Shown here one piece after another: positions 18,781-30,178 of a stretch of 64,000 nt of DNA. The stretch spans positions 186,001 to 250,000 of the forward strand of contig NZ_JACJVJ010000002.1 in the NCBI RefSeq assembly GCF_014237875.1, given 5' to 3'. The notes under the pieces were generated by a model. That model did not search any database. It had not been told where the DNA came from and worked only from the letters and a program-made list of their open reading frames with translations. Positions within the stretch are counted from its first letter, which is position 1; every line of letters begins with the position of its first letter. Both the position numbers and the translations under genes were made by a program. This DNA is from Parasphingopyxis marina (GTDB taxonomy: Bacteria; Pseudomonadota; Alphaproteobacteria; Sphingomonadales; Sphingomonadaceae).

Positions 18781-19965
18781 TTAGCACGACCTTTCGAGCC
18801 TTGCGAAGAAAAACCCGTCGGTCCCGTGCCGCGCGGGGGTGAGCAGATAGCCCTGCCCCGATGCGACACCGCCGATGGTATCGCAATCGACCTTTCTGAA
18901 GTCCGAACGGGATGTGAGGAAATTCGCTATCTGATCCTCCCCTTCAGCCGCCAGCAGCGAGCAGACAGCATAGAGAAGAATCCCGCCCGGCGCGACCAGC
19001 GGCGCGGCGAATTCGAGGATGTGGTGCTGGGCCGCGACAAAGCCCGCGATCCGCTTGTCGGTAAGCCGCCAGCGCGCCTCCGGATTGCGCCGCCAGGTGC
19101 CCGTCCCGCTGCACGGCGCATCGACGAAAAGGAGATCGGCGCCGCGGTCGAGATCGCCGAGCGCCGCGGCTTCCTTGCCCGGATCGAGCAACCGGGTTTC
19201 GATATCGGTGAAGCCGGAGCGCGCCGCGCGCGGCGCGAGCCGCGAAAGCCGCGCGCGATCGGTATCGCAGGCGACAATTCGCGCTTTTCCGCCGGTGCGA
19301 TCCCAAAGGGCCAGCGTTTTGCCGCCGGCGCCCGCGCACAGATCGACGATCGTCGTCCCGGCGCGCGGATCCGCCGCATCGACGAGCAGCTGGCTGCCTT
19401 CGTCCTGAATATCGACATGGCCCTCGTGCCACAGCGCATGGTCTTCGATCCGGAACCCATCGGGCAAGCGGACCGAGGAGGCGCTCAGCCTGCCCGGTTC
19501 GGCATCAGGGATCGCGGCCAGCACCTCTTCGCGCGTCGTACGCGAGAGATTGACGCGGATGTCGAGCGGCGCCCGGCCCGACAGGCTGGCGATGTCGGTA
19601 TCGTCGACGGTCGAAGCGAAACGCGTCCTGAGCCAGGCCGGCAATGGCGTTGCGGAAGCCCCCGCCTCGCCTTCGCCGATCGGTTCTGGTCCATGGGGCG
19701 AGCCATCGAACAGCGGCAGGAGTTCGGGATCCTCGGCGGTCAGCCCGATCATCGCCGCCCGGCCGCTTGCAGGCGCCTCGCCAAAGCCCCGGATCGCGCG
19801 ATAGACGAGATCGCGTACCGCGCGCCGGTCTTTCGACCCCGCATAGCGCCGTGTTCTGAAATAGCGCTGGATCAGCGTGTCGGCCGCGGCGCCGCCATCC
19901 CGCGCTGCGGCGATAATCTCGTCGAGAAGCTCGATCGCCGCCTGGAGCCGCGCGGCCGGAAGCAT
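18781..19965 (-). CDS. rsmB: 16S rRNA m5C methyltransferase, RsmB/Sun family
   Basis: This family methylates C967 of 16S rRNA using SAM. The N terminus has the NusB-like helical domain ([17 protein letters not shown] ... [14 protein letters not shown]). The catalytic half shows [14 protein letters not shown] (SAM binding), the motif IV cysteine in [15 protein letters not shown] and the motif VI cysteine in [14 protein letters not shown], the two cysteines typical of m5C RNA methyltransferases. It starts only 3 bases after the guaB stop, so the two are probably co-transcribed. Its length of 394 aa is slightly below that of E. coli RsmB. Confidence 0.9.
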   Translation of the reverse strand: MLPAARLQAAIELLDEIIAAARDGGAAADTLIQRYFRTRRYAGSKDRRAVRDLVYRAIRGFGEAPASGRAAMIGLTAEDPELLPLFDGSPHGPEPIGEGEAGASATPLPAWLRTRFASTVDDTDIASLSGRAPLDIRVNLSRTTREEVLAAIPDAEPGRLSASSVRLPDGFRIEDHALWHEGHVDIQDEGSQLLVDAADPRAGTTIVDLCAGAGGKTLALWDRTGGKARIVACDTDRARLSRLAPRAARSGFTDIETRLLDPGKEAAALGDLDRGADLLFVDAPCSGTGTWRRNPEARWRLTDKRIAGFVAAQHHILEFAAPLVAPGGILLYAVCSLLAAEGEDQIANFLTSRSDFRKVDCDTIGGVASGQGYLLTPARHGTDGFFFARLERSC

Positions 19966-19968
19966 CGC

Positions 19969-21462
<1,494 letters not shown>

Positions 21463-21487
21463 CTATAGGGATGAAGTGCGCGCGTTG

Positions 21488-22969
21488 CTAGCGCTGAGGA
21501 GTCCGATACCGTGCAGGATCGGCGAAAGCGCGGCCCAGCGCGATGTGCAGCCAGACATCCTCGATCGCGCCGCCCAGCTCCAGCCCCTCGGCTTCGTCCT
21601 CCGGCGCGTGATAGGGCCCGGAAAGAAAGCCCGTCCGCAATTCGGGATCGGTGAAGGATCCGCCGACCATCACGGCGGGCACACCGCGCTCGAAAAAGAC
21701 CCAGCCATCGTGCCGGTTCACGAACGCGTTGACGTCGAGCCCGGTATATATGTCCCGTCCGGCTTCCCGGGCGACGGTATCGATCAGATCGTCGAGCGGG
21801 GTCATCCCGCGGCCGATAATTCCCACCGGGGCGCCGCGGGGCGCAATGGCGATGGTATCGAGATTGAACACCGCGACGATATCGTCGAGCGGCATCGGCG
21901 GGTGATCGGCGAATTCAATCGCACCCAGCAGGCCGAGTTCCTCGGCGGTCGTCGTTACGAACAGGATATCGCGAACCGGCCGTGGGCCGGCAGCGATCGT
22001 GCGGGCGACCTCGATCACCGCGGCGGTGCCGCTCGCATTGTCGACCGCGCCGTTGCAGATCCGGTCTTCCCGGCCTTCGGGGCGGCAGATGCCGAAATGA
22101 TCGTGATGGGCCGTGAACAGCACGGCCTCGCCGGTGTTCCCGCTGCCCGGCAGGCGGCCGACGATATTGAAGCCGTCGAAGCGATCGATCGGCGTGGTGA
22201 CATTGATGACCATATCGACGTCGAGGATGGAGGGCGCGAAATCCTCCTGCGCCGCCATCGCCTCCAACCCTGCGTAATTCCGGCCGATACCGGCGAAAAG
22301 CGCGTCGGCCATGGCGGCGGACATGATCCCCTCCACAGGAGCCACCACATGCGAGGCAAGATAGGTCTGGCGGAACATCATCCCCGCGCGGGCGGCCTGC
22401 CAGGGCAGGTCGGGATCGATGATGCCGATCGCGGCCTGGGCCCCGCGCTCGCGGAAACTGGCGATCCGGCTGCGATAGGAGGGGCCATCGTCCATGCCTT
22501 CGGGCCAGCCGGCGAGGAACAGGACGACGGCGCCATCGAACCGAGCATCGGCAAAGCTGTCTTCCCCGTCCCGACCGGTATCGAGGCCATAGCCAGCGAA
22601 GAGCACCGGGGCGCCGGCCAGCTCGACATTCTCCATATTGCCGAGCAGCAGCAGTTGCGCGGTTTCGGGGGCCGCAGGATCGGCCCCGCCGATGCGAATC
22701 CGGGCCTGTCCTTCGCGGCGCTCGACCAGCGCCACCGGCTGGAAAAAATTGCCGCCATAGCCCGGCTGGAGGCCGGCCTGCGCCATCTGCTGTGCGATAT
22801 ATTGGGTCGCCATCGCCTCTCCCTGCGTGCCGGGCTGGCGGCCCTGAAAGGCGTCGCTGGCGAGCGTCTCGATATGGGCCCTCAATTCCCCCTCTGTCGG
22901 GAGCGCCTGGGCGGGAAGCGGGGCAGCGAGGAGAAGCGCCGCAGCGGCGGCCAGGAGACGGACGATCAT
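21488..22969 (-). CDS. Secreted M28-family zinc peptidase
   Basis: The start was moved to ATG 22969 because MIVRLLAAAAALLLAAPLPAQA is a signal peptide; the track adds 32 unlikely residues. The 493-residue enzyme has a PA-type inserted domain (about 100-250) and the M28 di-zinc ligands in order: the first His in AHHDHFG, Asp in GAVDNASGTAAV, the catalytic Glu and a ligand Glu in TTAEELGLLG, Asp in FNLDTIA, and the last His in GPYHAPEDE. It is probably an aminopeptidase acting in the envelope. It is divergent from the SPFH/NfeD pair. Confidence 0.88.
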   Translation of the reverse strand: MIVRLLAAAAALLLAAPLPAQALPTEGELRAHIETLASDAFQGRQPGTQGEAMATQYIAQQMAQAGLQPGYGGNFFQPVALVERREGQARIRIGGADPAAPETAQLLLLGNMENVELAGAPVLFAGYGLDTGRDGEDSFADARFDGAVVLFLAGWPEGMDDGPSYRSRIASFRERGAQAAIGIIDPDLPWQAARAGMMFRQTYLASHVVAPVEGIMSAAMADALFAGIGRNYAGLEAMAAQEDFAPSILDVDMVINVTTPIDRFDGFNIVGRLPGSGNTGEAVLFTAHHDHFGICRPEGREDRICNGAVDNASGTAAVIEVARTIAAGPRPVRDILFVTTTAEELGLLGAIEFADHPPMPLDDIVAVFNLDTIAIAPRGAPVGIIGRGMTPLDDLIDTVAREAGRDIYTGLDVNAFVNRHDGWVFFERGVPAVMVGGSFTDPELRTGFLSGPYHAPEDEAEGLELGGAIEDVWLHIALGRAFADPARYRTPQR

Positions 22970-23083
22970 CGGCGGTGCATGGCAGCGCGCCGGGCCTGCC
23001 GCAAGCGTTGCGCGCTCAGGCTTTCGACGAACGGCAAGCGGTTTCCCATGGGCGGCATTCCACACAGATCTGGCCGATTAAGC

Positions 23084-23113
23084 TTGGCAGCGAAGCGTCG
23101 ATCGGGCCATAAG
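23084..23113 (+). promoter_or_regulatory. Putative sigma-70 promoter of the SPFH-NfeD pair
   Basis: The -35 hexamer TTGGCA (23084-23089) and the -10 hexamer CATAAG (23108-23113) are 18 bases apart. They lie about 35 bases before the qmcA-like start, which has a GGGGAG Shine-Dalgarno sequence. This is the only plausible promoter I see in the 178-base divergent gap. Confidence 0.45.
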
Positions 23114-23147
23114 GATATCGTTCACAGGGTCCCGGGGAGAAGCGATC

Positions 23148-24116
23148 ATGCAAGGCCTGTTTTCGGCAATCGGATTTCTCGCGCTGCTGGCGATCATCTT
23201 CGTCTTCATGTCGATCAAGATCGTCCGTCAGGGCTATAATTACACGATCGAATATTTCGGCCGCTATACGCGCACCGCGGAGCCGGGCCTGCAGATCATC
23301 GTGCCCTTTTTCTACCGGGTCGGGCGCAAGGTGAACATGATGGAACAGGTGCTCGACATTCCGGGCCAGGAGATCATCACCAAGGACAATGCGATGATCT
23401 CGACCGACGGGGTCGTGTTCTTCCAGGTGCTGGATGCCGCCAAGGCCGCCTATGAAGTGTCGGACCTCTACGTGGCGATCCTCAACCTGGTGACCACCAA
23501 TCTGCGCACGGTGATGGGCGCGATGGACCTCGATGAAACGCTGTCGAAGCGCGACGAGATCAACGCCCGGTTGCTCGCGGTGGTCGACGATGCGACGACG
23601 CCCTGGGGCATAAAGATCACCCGCGTCGAAGTGAAGGATATCCGTCCGCCGACCGATATCGTCGACGCGATGGCGCGGCAGATGAAGGCGGAACGCGAAA
23701 AGCGTGCCTCCATCCTTGAAGCCGAGGGCGCACGCGCCTCCGAAATTCTCCACGCCGAGGGCCAGAAACAGGGGCAGATCCTGCAGGCCGAGGGCCGCCG
23801 CGAAGCCGCGTTCAAGGACGCCGAGGCCCGCGAGCGCGAAGCCGAGGCCGAAGCCAAGGCAACCCAACTGGTGTCGGACGCGATCGCCGGCGGCGACGCC
23901 CAGGCGATCAACTACTTCATCGCCCAGGACTATGTGAAGACGATCGAGGCCTTCGCCCGTTCGCCCAATGCGAAAACCATCCTCTTCCCGGTCGAGGCGA
24001 CCCAGCTGATCGGCACGCTCGGCGGCATCGGCGAACTGGCGCGCGAAGCCTTTGGCGGCGACAAGGCGGACGGCGGCCAGGCCATCGCCGGACGTCCGCC
24101 CCGTTCGGGATCGTAG
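23148..24116 (+). CDS. SPFH/band-7 membrane protein (QmcA-like)
   Basis: SPFH proteins form large membrane-bound cages or rafts and often partner with NfeD proteins and membrane proteases. The 322-residue protein has one N-terminal membrane segment (residues 5-22), the band-7 domain (about 25-180: EYFGRYTRTAEPGLQIIVPF) and a long Ala/Glu-rich coiled coil (REKRASILEAEGARASEILH). It resembles E. coli QmcA. NfeD follows after 12 bases on the same strand, the classic two-gene unit. Confidence 0.9.
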   Translation: MQGLFSAIGFLALLAIIFVFMSIKIVRQGYNYTIEYFGRYTRTAEPGLQIIVPFFYRVGRKVNMMEQVLDIPGQEIITKDNAMISTDGVVFFQVLDAAKAAYEVSDLYVAILNLVTTNLRTVMGAMDLDETLSKRDEINARLLAVVDDATTPWGIKITRVEVKDIRPPTDIVDAMARQMKAEREKRASILEAEGARASEILHAEGQKQGQILQAEGRREAAFKDAEAREREAEAEAKATQLVSDAIAGGDAQAINYFIAQDYVKTIEAFARSPNAKTILFPVEATQLIGTLGGIGELAREAFGGDKADGGQAIAGRPPRSGS

Positions 24117-24128
24117 GAAGGCACCGCG

Positions 24129-24593
24129 ATGACCATTTTCGGATTCGAGATCGACACCGAGGCGCTGTGGATCGTCGTCGGCATCATCCTGCTGTGCGTC
24201 GAGATGATGGCGCCGGGCATGTATCTGATGTTCCTCGGCGCCGCGGCTTTGTTCACCGGCCTGCTCGGCTATGCCCTGCCGCTTTCGCTGCCGATGGAGC
24301 TGCTGATCTTCGCGATCAGTTCCGTCGGCCTCGTCTATGTCGCCAAGCGCTGGTTCGAAGTCTATCCGATCCTCTCTACCTCGCCGCTGCTCAACGCCCG
24401 CATCGCGCAGATGATCGGCCAGACGGTCACGGTCGTGCAGCCGATCGAGCATGGATCGGGCCGGGTAAAGGTCGGCGATACCGTGTGGTCGGCCAGCGGC
24501 CCCGACGCCCCCGAAGGCGCGCGGATGAAAATCACCGGCGCCGAAGGCAATTGCCTCGAAGTCGAACCGCTGCCGGCGCTGCCCGAGGAGTGA
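24129..24593 (+). CDS. NfeD-like membrane protein
   Basis: This is the short (154 aa) NfeD type without a protease domain. It has two or three membrane segments (about 13-30, 35-52 and 57-75) followed by a soluble OB-fold-like domain (QTVTVVQPIEHGSGRVKVGDTVWSASGPD), which is the NfeD C-terminal signature. It probably forms a complex with the upstream SPFH protein. A hairpin terminator follows directly. Confidence 0.88.
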   Translation: MTIFGFEIDTEALWIVVGIILLCVEMMAPGMYLMFLGAAALFTGLLGYALPLSLPMELLIFAISSVGLVYVAKRWFEVYPILSTSPLLNARIAQMIGQTVTVVQPIEHGSGRVKVGDTVWSASGPDAPEGARMKITGAEGNCLEVEPLPALPEE

Positions 24594-24596
24594 GGA

Positions 24597-24618
24597 AAGC
24601 CGGGACCGTTCCCGGCTT
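24597..24618. terminator. Bidirectional hairpin between convergent genes
   Basis: A perfect 9-bp inverted repeat AAGCCGGGA / TCCCGGCTT with a CCGT loop starts four bases after the nfeD stop and ends six bases before the stop of the convergent gene. It has no T-run beyond the two stem T residues, so the strength of termination is uncertain, but position and symmetry suit a terminator serving both strands. Confidence 0.65.
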
Positions 24619-24623
24619 CCGCA

Positions 24624-25004
24624 TCAGTCCCGGTTGAACAGGCCCTTGGCCATGTCGGCGATATCGTCGAGCGGGTTGCCGTCGCCGTCGCGATCCAGAA
24701 AACCCTTCGCCTGCTCGACAAGCCCGCCGATACCGCCGCTCGCGCCGTCGCCGCCTTCGCCCATGCCCAGATGCTGAGTCAGCTGCGGGAGAAGCTCCTG
24801 CAGCCGATCGAGCGGGAGGCCGGTTTCGGCCGCCGCTTCGCTCGCCGCCACGTCGGGATCGTCGGTGCCCGTTCCCGCGAGCCGGCCGAGGATGGAATCG
24901 GCCCCCGTGCGCAGTTGATCCGCCGACAGGCCGACCTTGCCCGCAAGATCGTCGAGATCCAGCCCGCCGCCCGACTGGTTCAGTAATCCGTCCAGAATTC
25001 CCAT
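24624..25004 (-). CDS. Small acidic hypothetical protein with EF-hand-like loop
   Basis: This 126-residue acidic protein is not assigned to a firm family. MGILDGLLNQSGGGLDLDDLAGKVG and the amphipathic helix LDRLQELLPQLTQHLGMGEG recall the YidB/DUF937 group of small cytoplasmic proteins. Near the C terminus, LDRDGDGNPLDDIADM contains a D-x-D-x-D-G pattern like an EF-hand or dockerin calcium loop, although the final acidic ligand is displaced. No signal peptide is seen. It stands alone on the minus strand. Confidence 0.65.
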   Translation of the reverse strand: MGILDGLLNQSGGGLDLDDLAGKVGLSADQLRTGADSILGRLAGTGTDDPDVAASEAAAETGLPLDRLQELLPQLTQHLGMGEGGDGASGGIGGLVEQAKGFLDRDGDGNPLDDIADMAKGLFNRD

Positions 25005-25112
25005 GGCCTCGCTCCTGATATGAATGGCGCGATTTATGCCAGCGGCCCGGCAGCGGGTAAATCCATTTTCCCGCCGCCCGGCAATTCTATCCTAACCATC
25101 GCGCGCAGGATT

Positions 25113-25145
25113 CGCCGGGCATTTGCTCCGGCGCCCCCTTTTTTT
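25113..25145 (+). terminator. Hairpin followed by C5T7 on the plus strand
   Basis: CGCCGG and CCGGCG pair around a 9-base loop and are followed by five C and seven T residues (25139-25145). In the plus direction this resembles an intrinsic terminator, yet no plus-strand gene precedes it in the gap. In the minus direction it lies just beyond the pckA stop and could form part of the pckA transcript end. The C-run between stem and T-run makes it imperfect. Confidence 0.35.
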
Positions 25146-25163
25146 GTCGGTCGAGAGAAGCGG

Positions 25164-26765
25164 TCAGGCCGCAGTGGGCGCGGCTTCGATTACGCCCTGA
25201 TCGACATGTTTTTCGAACTCGGCGAAATTCTCGATGAAGAGGCCGACCAGCTTCGCTGCCATCTCGTCATATTCTTCCGGATTGTCCCAGGTCCCGCGCG
25301 GATCGAGGATCGCATCGTCGACGCCCTGGACCGATACCGGCACGTCGAAACCGAAATTGGGATCGGTCCGGAATTCCGCGCCGCTAAGGCTGCCGTCGAG
25401 CGCCGCGTTGAGCAAGGCGCGGGTCGCCTTGATCGGCATCCGGTTGCCCACGCCATATTTGCCGCCCGTCCATCCCGTATTGACCAGCCAGCATTTGACG
25501 CCGCCCTTGGCGATCCGCTCTTTCAAGAGATTGCCATAGACGCTGGGATGCCTCGGCATGAACGGCGCGCCAAAACAGGTCGAGAAGGTCGCTTCCGGTT
25601 CGGTGACGCCGATTTCGGTGCCCGCGACCTTGGCAGTATAGCCTGAGAGGAAATGGTACATCGCCTGTTCGGGCGTCAGCCGCGCGATGGGAGGCAGCAC
25701 GCCGAAGGCATCGGCCGTGAGCATGATCACGTTCTTGGGAACCGGGCCGAGATTATGCTCGGAGCAGTTGGGGATGAAATCGATCGGATAGGCGCCGCGG
25801 CTGTTTTCGGCGAGGCTCGCATCGTCGAAATCGAGCTCGCGCGTCTCGAGATCCATCACGACATTTTCGAGCACCGTGCCGAAGCGCCGCGTAGTCGCGT
25901 AAATTTCCGGCTCCGCTTCTTCAGAAAGCCGGATCATCTTGGCATAGCAGCCGCCTTCGAAGTTGAAGACCGCGGTGTCCGACCAGCCATGCTCGTCATC
26001 ACCGATCAGCGTGCGGCTTGCATCGGCGGACAGGGTCGTCTTGCCGGTGCCCGAAAGGCCGAAGAAAATCGCCGTATCGCCGCCGGCCCCGATATTGGCC
26101 GAACAATGCATCGGCATGATGCCTTCGGCGGGCAGCTTGTAGTTGAGGATGCCAAAAACCGATTTCTTCATTTCCCCGGCATAGGCGGTGCCGCCGATCA
26201 GGATCAGCTTTTCTGACAGGTTGACCGCGACCACGGTTTCGCTCCGCGTGCCGTGGCGCGCGGGGTCGGCCTGGAAGGTCGGCAGGTCGATAATCGTGAA
26301 TTCGGGCTCGAAACCGGCAAGCTCATCCTTTTCAGGCCGGCAAAGCAGCGTCCGGATGAACAGATTGTGCCATGCCAGCTCGTTGATCACGCGCACGCGA
26401 ACCCGGTGTTCCGGCTGCGATCCGCCATAAAGATCCTGCACGAAGAGCGTGTCTTTTTTCGCCACTTCCTTGAGGAAATCCTCTTTCAGCGCCGCGAAAT
26501 GTTCCGGGGTCATCGGGACGTTGACCTTGCCCCACCAGACCGTGTCCTCGGTCTCCTCGTCGCGCACGATGAATTTGTCTTTCGCCGAACGACCGGTGTG
26601 CTTGCCGGTTTCCACGACCAACGGACCATCCTTCGCGAGATGCCCTTCGTTACGCTGCAGCGAGGTTTCGACCAGCGGCGCGGTCGAGAGATTCCAGTGC
26701 AGGTCCGCGCCACCGGTTTCGATGCCCTGTTTGGCGAGATCGAAGGTGGGAATAGTGTTCGACAA
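25164..26765 (-). CDS. pckA: Phosphoenolpyruvate carboxykinase (ATP)
   Basis: PckA converts oxaloacetate and ATP to PEP, the entry to gluconeogenesis. The track start at 26804 adds 13 residues. A TTG at 26765 gives [18 protein letters not shown] and has an AGGAGA Shine-Dalgarno sequence 6 bases upstream, so I use it; the protein is then 533 residues, the normal length. Motifs are the P-loop [13 protein letters not shown], the metal site [17 protein letters not shown] and the substrate region [10 protein letters not shown]. It is divergent from chvI, an arrangement known in rhizobia, where ChvI controls pckA. Confidence 0.96.
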   Translation of the reverse strand: MSNTIPTFDLAKQGIETGGADLHWNLSTAPLVETSLQRNEGHLAKDGPLVVETGKHTGRSAKDKFIVRDEETEDTVWWGKVNVPMTPEHFAALKEDFLKEVAKKDTLFVQDLYGGSQPEHRVRVRVINELAWHNLFIRTLLCRPEKDELAGFEPEFTIIDLPTFQADPARHGTRSETVVAVNLSEKLILIGGTAYAGEMKKSVFGILNYKLPAEGIMPMHCSANIGAGGDTAIFFGLSGTGKTTLSADASRTLIGDDEHGWSDTAVFNFEGGCYAKMIRLSEEAEPEIYATTRRFGTVLENVVMDLETRELDFDDASLAENSRGAYPIDFIPNCSEHNLGPVPKNVIMLTADAFGVLPPIARLTPEQAMYHFLSGYTAKVAGTEIGVTEPEATFSTCFGAPFMPRHPSVYGNLLKERIAKGGVKCWLVNTGWTGGKYGVGNRMPIKATRALLNAALDGSLSGAEFRTDPNFGFDVPVSVQGVDDAILDPRGTWDNPEEYDEMAAKLVGLFIENFAEFEKHVDQGVIEAAPTAA

Positions 26766-26957
26766 AAGAGGTCTCCTAAAACTTCGGAAAAGATGCGGCT
26801 GCATCGCCGTGCGCCTGCATCACTCGGGATTGCCCTAAGCAGGTGACGGCGCAAAAATCAACGCACCGAGGGCAAATTTCAGGTAAAAGCGGCCCATTGC
26901 CGGACGATGCGGGGACGGCTAGTCAGGCGCCGGGCTTTCTAAGGATATGATAACCGA
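26766..26957. promoter_or_regulatory. pckA-chvI divergent control region
   Basis: This 192-base gap separates pckA (minus) and chvI (plus). On the minus strand TTGATT and TTAGGG are 17 bases apart about 90 bases before pckA, a weak promoter candidate. On the plus strand an AAGGA motif 12 bases before chvI is a poor Shine-Dalgarno. ChvI binding sites are expected here from rhizobial work, but I cannot point to one. Confidence 0.4.
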
Positions 26958-27671
26958 ATGACCGCCACGATCGCGCTTGTCGATGACGATAAAAATATTC
27001 TTACATCGGTGTCGATCGCGATCCAGTCCGAAGGATTTGCGACGCGCATCTATTCGGACGGCGAAACGGCACTGAAGGCGCTGATCGAAAATCCGCCCGA
27101 TCTTGCCGTTCTCGACATCAAGATGCCGCGAATGGACGGGATGGAACTGCTGCGCCGATTGCGTGAAAAAAGTTCGATTCCGGTGATTTTCCTTACCTCG
27201 AAAGACGATGAGCTGGACGAGGCTCTGGGCCTCGCCATGGGCGCGGACGATTATATCTCCAAGCCCTTTTCGCAGCGGCTGCTGATCGCGCGGATCAAGG
27301 CGATCCTGCGACGCACCGAGCTTTCCGCGCACAGCGAGAGCAGCGAAGAGGCGGAGGGCGAATTGCCCGAACGCATCGTGCGCGGGCGGCTCGACATGGA
27401 TCCGGCGCGCCACCGCGTCTCCTGGAACGGCGACAATGTCACGCTGACGGTGACCGAATTCATGATCCTCGAATCGCTGGCGCAGCGCCCCGGTATCGTG
27501 AAATCTCGCGACCAGCTGATGGATGCGGCCTATACCGACGATGTCTATGTCGACGATCGCACCATCGACAGCCATATCAAGCGGCTGCGGCGCAAGTTCC
27601 GGCAAGTCGACGGCGATTTCAACGCGATCGAGACGCTGTACGGGGTCGGCTACCGTTTCGCCGAAGAATAG
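26958..27671 (+). CDS. chvI: Response regulator ChvI (OmpR family)
   Basis: ChvI is the DNA-binding regulator of the alphaproteobacterial ChvG-ChvI system, which responds to acid and cell-envelope stress. The 237-residue protein has a receiver domain (1-120) with acidic pocket VDDDK, phospho-acceptor Asp53 ([13 protein letters not shown]), Thr in FLTSKDDE and Lys in YISKPFS. A winged-helix domain follows (about 135-235, ending YGVGYRF). The chvG ATG follows the stop codon directly. Co-location with pckA supports the name. Confidence 0.92.
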   Translation: MTATIALVDDDKNILTSVSIAIQSEGFATRIYSDGETALKALIENPPDLAVLDIKMPRMDGMELLRRLREKSSIPVIFLTSKDDELDEALGLAMGADDYISKPFSQRLLIARIKAILRRTELSAHSESSEEAEGELPERIVRGRLDMDPARHRVSWNGDNVTLTVTEFMILESLAQRPGIVKSRDQLMDAAYTDDVYVDDRTIDSHIKRLRRKFRQVDGDFNAIETLYGVGYRFAEE

Positions 27672-29225
27672 ATGTCGGTTCGCGACGATCTTGCCCTGAA
27701 ATGGTCGGCACGCTGGTCGCTCACCAGCCGCATCCTCGCGGTCAACATCATCGCCCTCGGCTTGCTTGCCGGCAGTTTTTTCTGGCTCGACAGCTACCGC
27801 GTCCGATTGCTCGACGAGCGCGCCCGGCAGACCGAGACCCAGGCTCATATCATCGGCACCGTGATGAGTCGCGCCGACAGCCCCGAACGGGCGGAACTGG
27901 CCGTGCGCATGGGCAATCGCAGCGGCAACCGTATTCGCGTCTATGGCGCGGACGGCGTGCTGATGCTCGACAGCTGGGCGCTTGCCGAGCCGACCTACAC
28001 CAATCGCGATCCGGCCACCGAACCTTGGCGGCGGCACGTCGCGCGCGCGATGGACGCCGGGATCGAGGCCCTGGTCGGCGCGGACGAACTTCCGCCCTTT
28101 CGCGAACCCGATAGCGACCGCCGAAGCGCCTGGCCGGTCGCCGAAGCCGTCGCGCTCGGGGTGCCGGGCGCGGTGGAGATAGGCCTCGCACCGGACAGGA
28201 CGCCGATGGTTTCGGCGGCGGTTCCGCTCGGCAATATTCCCGAGGGCGTGCTCCTGCTTACCGGGAATGCGCGCGACATTCGCGGCGATGTCCGCGACGA
28301 ACGGCTGCGGCTCGGCATCATCGTGCTGGCCGCTGCGATCATCTCCATCCTGCTGTCGCTGTTCATGGCGCGCACCATCGTCCGGCCGCTGCGGCGCCTT
28401 TCGATCGCGGCCCAGCGCGTGCGCCTGGGCCGGGCACGCGAGGTCGACGTCCCCCGCCTGCCCTCCCGCCGCGACGAGATCGGCCTGCTCGCCCGTGCGC
28501 TTTCGGATATGAGCCAGGCGCTGCGCAAGCGGATCGATGCCACCGAAGCCTTCGCCGCCGACGTCGCGCACGAGCTCAAAAACCCGCTCGCCTCGTTGCA
28601 CTCCGCCGTCGATTCGCTCGAACGCATCGACGATCCCGCGCTGCAGAAACAGTTGCTGGATGTGGTGAAGGACGATGTTCGGCGGCTCGACCGTCTCGTT
28701 ACCGAGATTTCGGACGCCTCCCGGATCGATGCCGAGCTCTCGCGGTCCAACTTCGATCCTGTTGATATGGGCGAAGTGATCGGTTCGATCGTTGCCGCAC
28801 GAGACCAGCGCGGGCTCAACCGCAATGTCCGCATCGCCTTTGGCCGTCCCCGAAAGGGCAGCGCGCAGGTGATGGGCGATGCTTCGCAGCTCGCCCGCGT
28901 GCTTGAAAACCTGCTCGACAATGCGGTTTCCTTCTCGCCCGAAAACGGCACGGTGCGGATCACCGCGACCAATGACGGCGAACATGTGCTGATCAAGGTC
29001 GAGGATGAAGGCCCCGGCGTTCCCGAGGATGTGCGCGAGGAAATCTTCCGCCGTTTCCACAGCCTGCGGCCGGAGAGCGACGGATTCGGCAATCATTCGG
29101 GCCTCGGCCTCGCCATAGCCAAGGCGATTATCGAAGGGCATGACGGGACGATCACCGTCGAGGACCGGCATGACTCGGCAAGTGGTGCGCGATTCATTAT
29201 CAAGCTTCCGATGGCCCAACCGTGA
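27672..29225 (+). CDS. chvG: Sensor histidine kinase ChvG
   Basis: This is the membrane partner of ChvI. The 517-residue protein has two membrane segments (about 18-38 and 213-233) enclosing a periplasmic sensor domain of about 175 residues, a HAMP domain (ARTIVRPLRRLSIAAQRV), the phospho-acceptor His300 in ADVAHELKNPLASL, and an HATPase domain with N-box LENLLDNAVSFSP, G1 DEGPGVPED and G2 SGLGLAIAKAI. It is immediately followed by rapZ. In many alphaproteobacteria an hprK gene lies between them; none is here. Confidence 0.93.
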   Translation: MSVRDDLALKWSARWSLTSRILAVNIIALGLLAGSFFWLDSYRVRLLDERARQTETQAHIIGTVMSRADSPERAELAVRMGNRSGNRIRVYGADGVLMLDSWALAEPTYTNRDPATEPWRRHVARAMDAGIEALVGADELPPFREPDSDRRSAWPVAEAVALGVPGAVEIGLAPDRTPMVSAAVPLGNIPEGVLLLTGNARDIRGDVRDERLRLGIIVLAAAIISILLSLFMARTIVRPLRRLSIAAQRVRLGRAREVDVPRLPSRRDEIGLLARALSDMSQALRKRIDATEAFAADVAHELKNPLASLHSAVDSLERIDDPALQKQLLDVVKDDVRRLDRLVTEISDASRIDAELSRSNFDPVDMGEVIGSIVAARDQRGLNRNVRIAFGRPRKGSAQVMGDASQLARVLENLLDNAVSFSPENGTVRITATNDGEHVLIKVEDEGPGVPEDVREEIFRRFHSLRPESDGFGNHSGLGLAIAKAIIEGHDGTITVEDRHDSASGARFIIKLPMAQP

Positions 29226-29235
29226 TCGAGAAGGC

Positions 29236-30162
29236 ATGACCGACGAATCCGCCTCTCACCGGCGCATCCTCCTCGTTACCGGGCTTTCGGGGGCCGGCAA
29301 GTCGACGGCGCTGCGCACGTTCGAGGATATGGGCTGGGAGACGGTCGATAATCTGCCGCTCAGCCTGTTCGAAAATTTCCTGGAAGCCCCGTCTTTCGAA
29401 CCCGGAAACAATGAACGCTCGCTTGCCGTCGGCATTGATAGCCGGACGCGGGGTTTCGACGCCGGCGCGATCGTCGACCGGCTCAAGGAATTCGCTAAAA
29501 ACCACGATTTCCAGATCGAAACGCTGTTCCTCGATTGCGGGGGCACCGTACTCGAGCAGCGTTTTTCGGAAACCCGGCGGCGGCACCCGCTTGCGCTCGA
29601 CCGGCCGGCGACGCATGGCATCGCTCTCGAACGCGAGCTCATGCTGCCGCTCAGGCGCTGGGCGGCGCACGTCATCGACACGACGGACAGCTCCGCGAAC
29701 GATCTCCAGCAGGAATTGCGCGCGCGTTTCGGGTCCGGCGGAACCGAGGACACCACGGTTACGGTCGCCTCTTTCGGCTTTGCACGCGGGATTTTGCGCA
29801 ATGCCGACCTGGTGTTCGATATGCGGTTCCTTCGCAATCCGCACTGGGACGCGGATTTGCGCCCGAAAACGGGGCTGGAGGAGGATGTCGCGGCCTTTAT
29901 CGCCCGGGACGAAGCCTATGAGGATGCGGTGACCCGCATCGAGGAACTGCTGCTGCTGCTGATGCCGCGCTACCTTGCCGAAGGAAAAGCCTATGTCACC
30001 ATCGCATTCGGGTGTACGGGCGGCCGTCATAGATCGGTACATGTGGCCGAACGCATAGCGGAACGGTTGCGTGGGGCGGGATTTTCCCCCACGGTTGCCC
30101 ATCGCGATTTGGCCTTTCCGTCGCTCGATTCCGTGGAGCGCGCGCCGGGGAAACGGAAATGA
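29236..30162 (+). CDS. rapZ: RapZ-type nucleotide-binding protein
   Basis: RapZ (YvcJ) proteins bind nucleotides and RNA; in enterobacteria RapZ directs decay of GlmZ and so controls glucosamine-6-phosphate synthase. The start was moved to ATG 29236, which has AAGG nearby. The 308-residue protein has the P-loop VTGLSGAGKST and the C-terminal core YVTIAFGCTGGRHRSVHVAE typical of the family. Neighbouring EIIA and HPr genes mirror the common rapZ/PTS linkage. Its RNA targets in this organism are unknown. Confidence 0.93.
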   Translation: MTDESASHRRILLVTGLSGAGKSTALRTFEDMGWETVDNLPLSLFENFLEAPSFEPGNNERSLAVGIDSRTRGFDAGAIVDRLKEFAKNHDFQIETLFLDCGGTVLEQRFSETRRRHPLALDRPATHGIALERELMLPLRRWAAHVIDTTDSSANDLQQELRARFGSGGTEDTTVTVASFGFARGILRNADLVFDMRFLRNPHWDADLRPKTGLEEDVAAFIARDEAYEDAVTRIEELLLLLMPRYLAEGKAYVTIAFGCTGGRHRSVHVAERIAERLRGAGFSPTVAHRDLAFPSLDSVERAPGKRK

Positions 30163-30178
30163 AACCGCAGGTGAGTGA

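Noticed and set aside
26919-29237. 772-codon ORF on the minus strand opposite chvI and chvG
   Set aside because: It mirrors two certain genes. Long antisense frames arise from the GC-ending codon bias, and the translation shows no domain.
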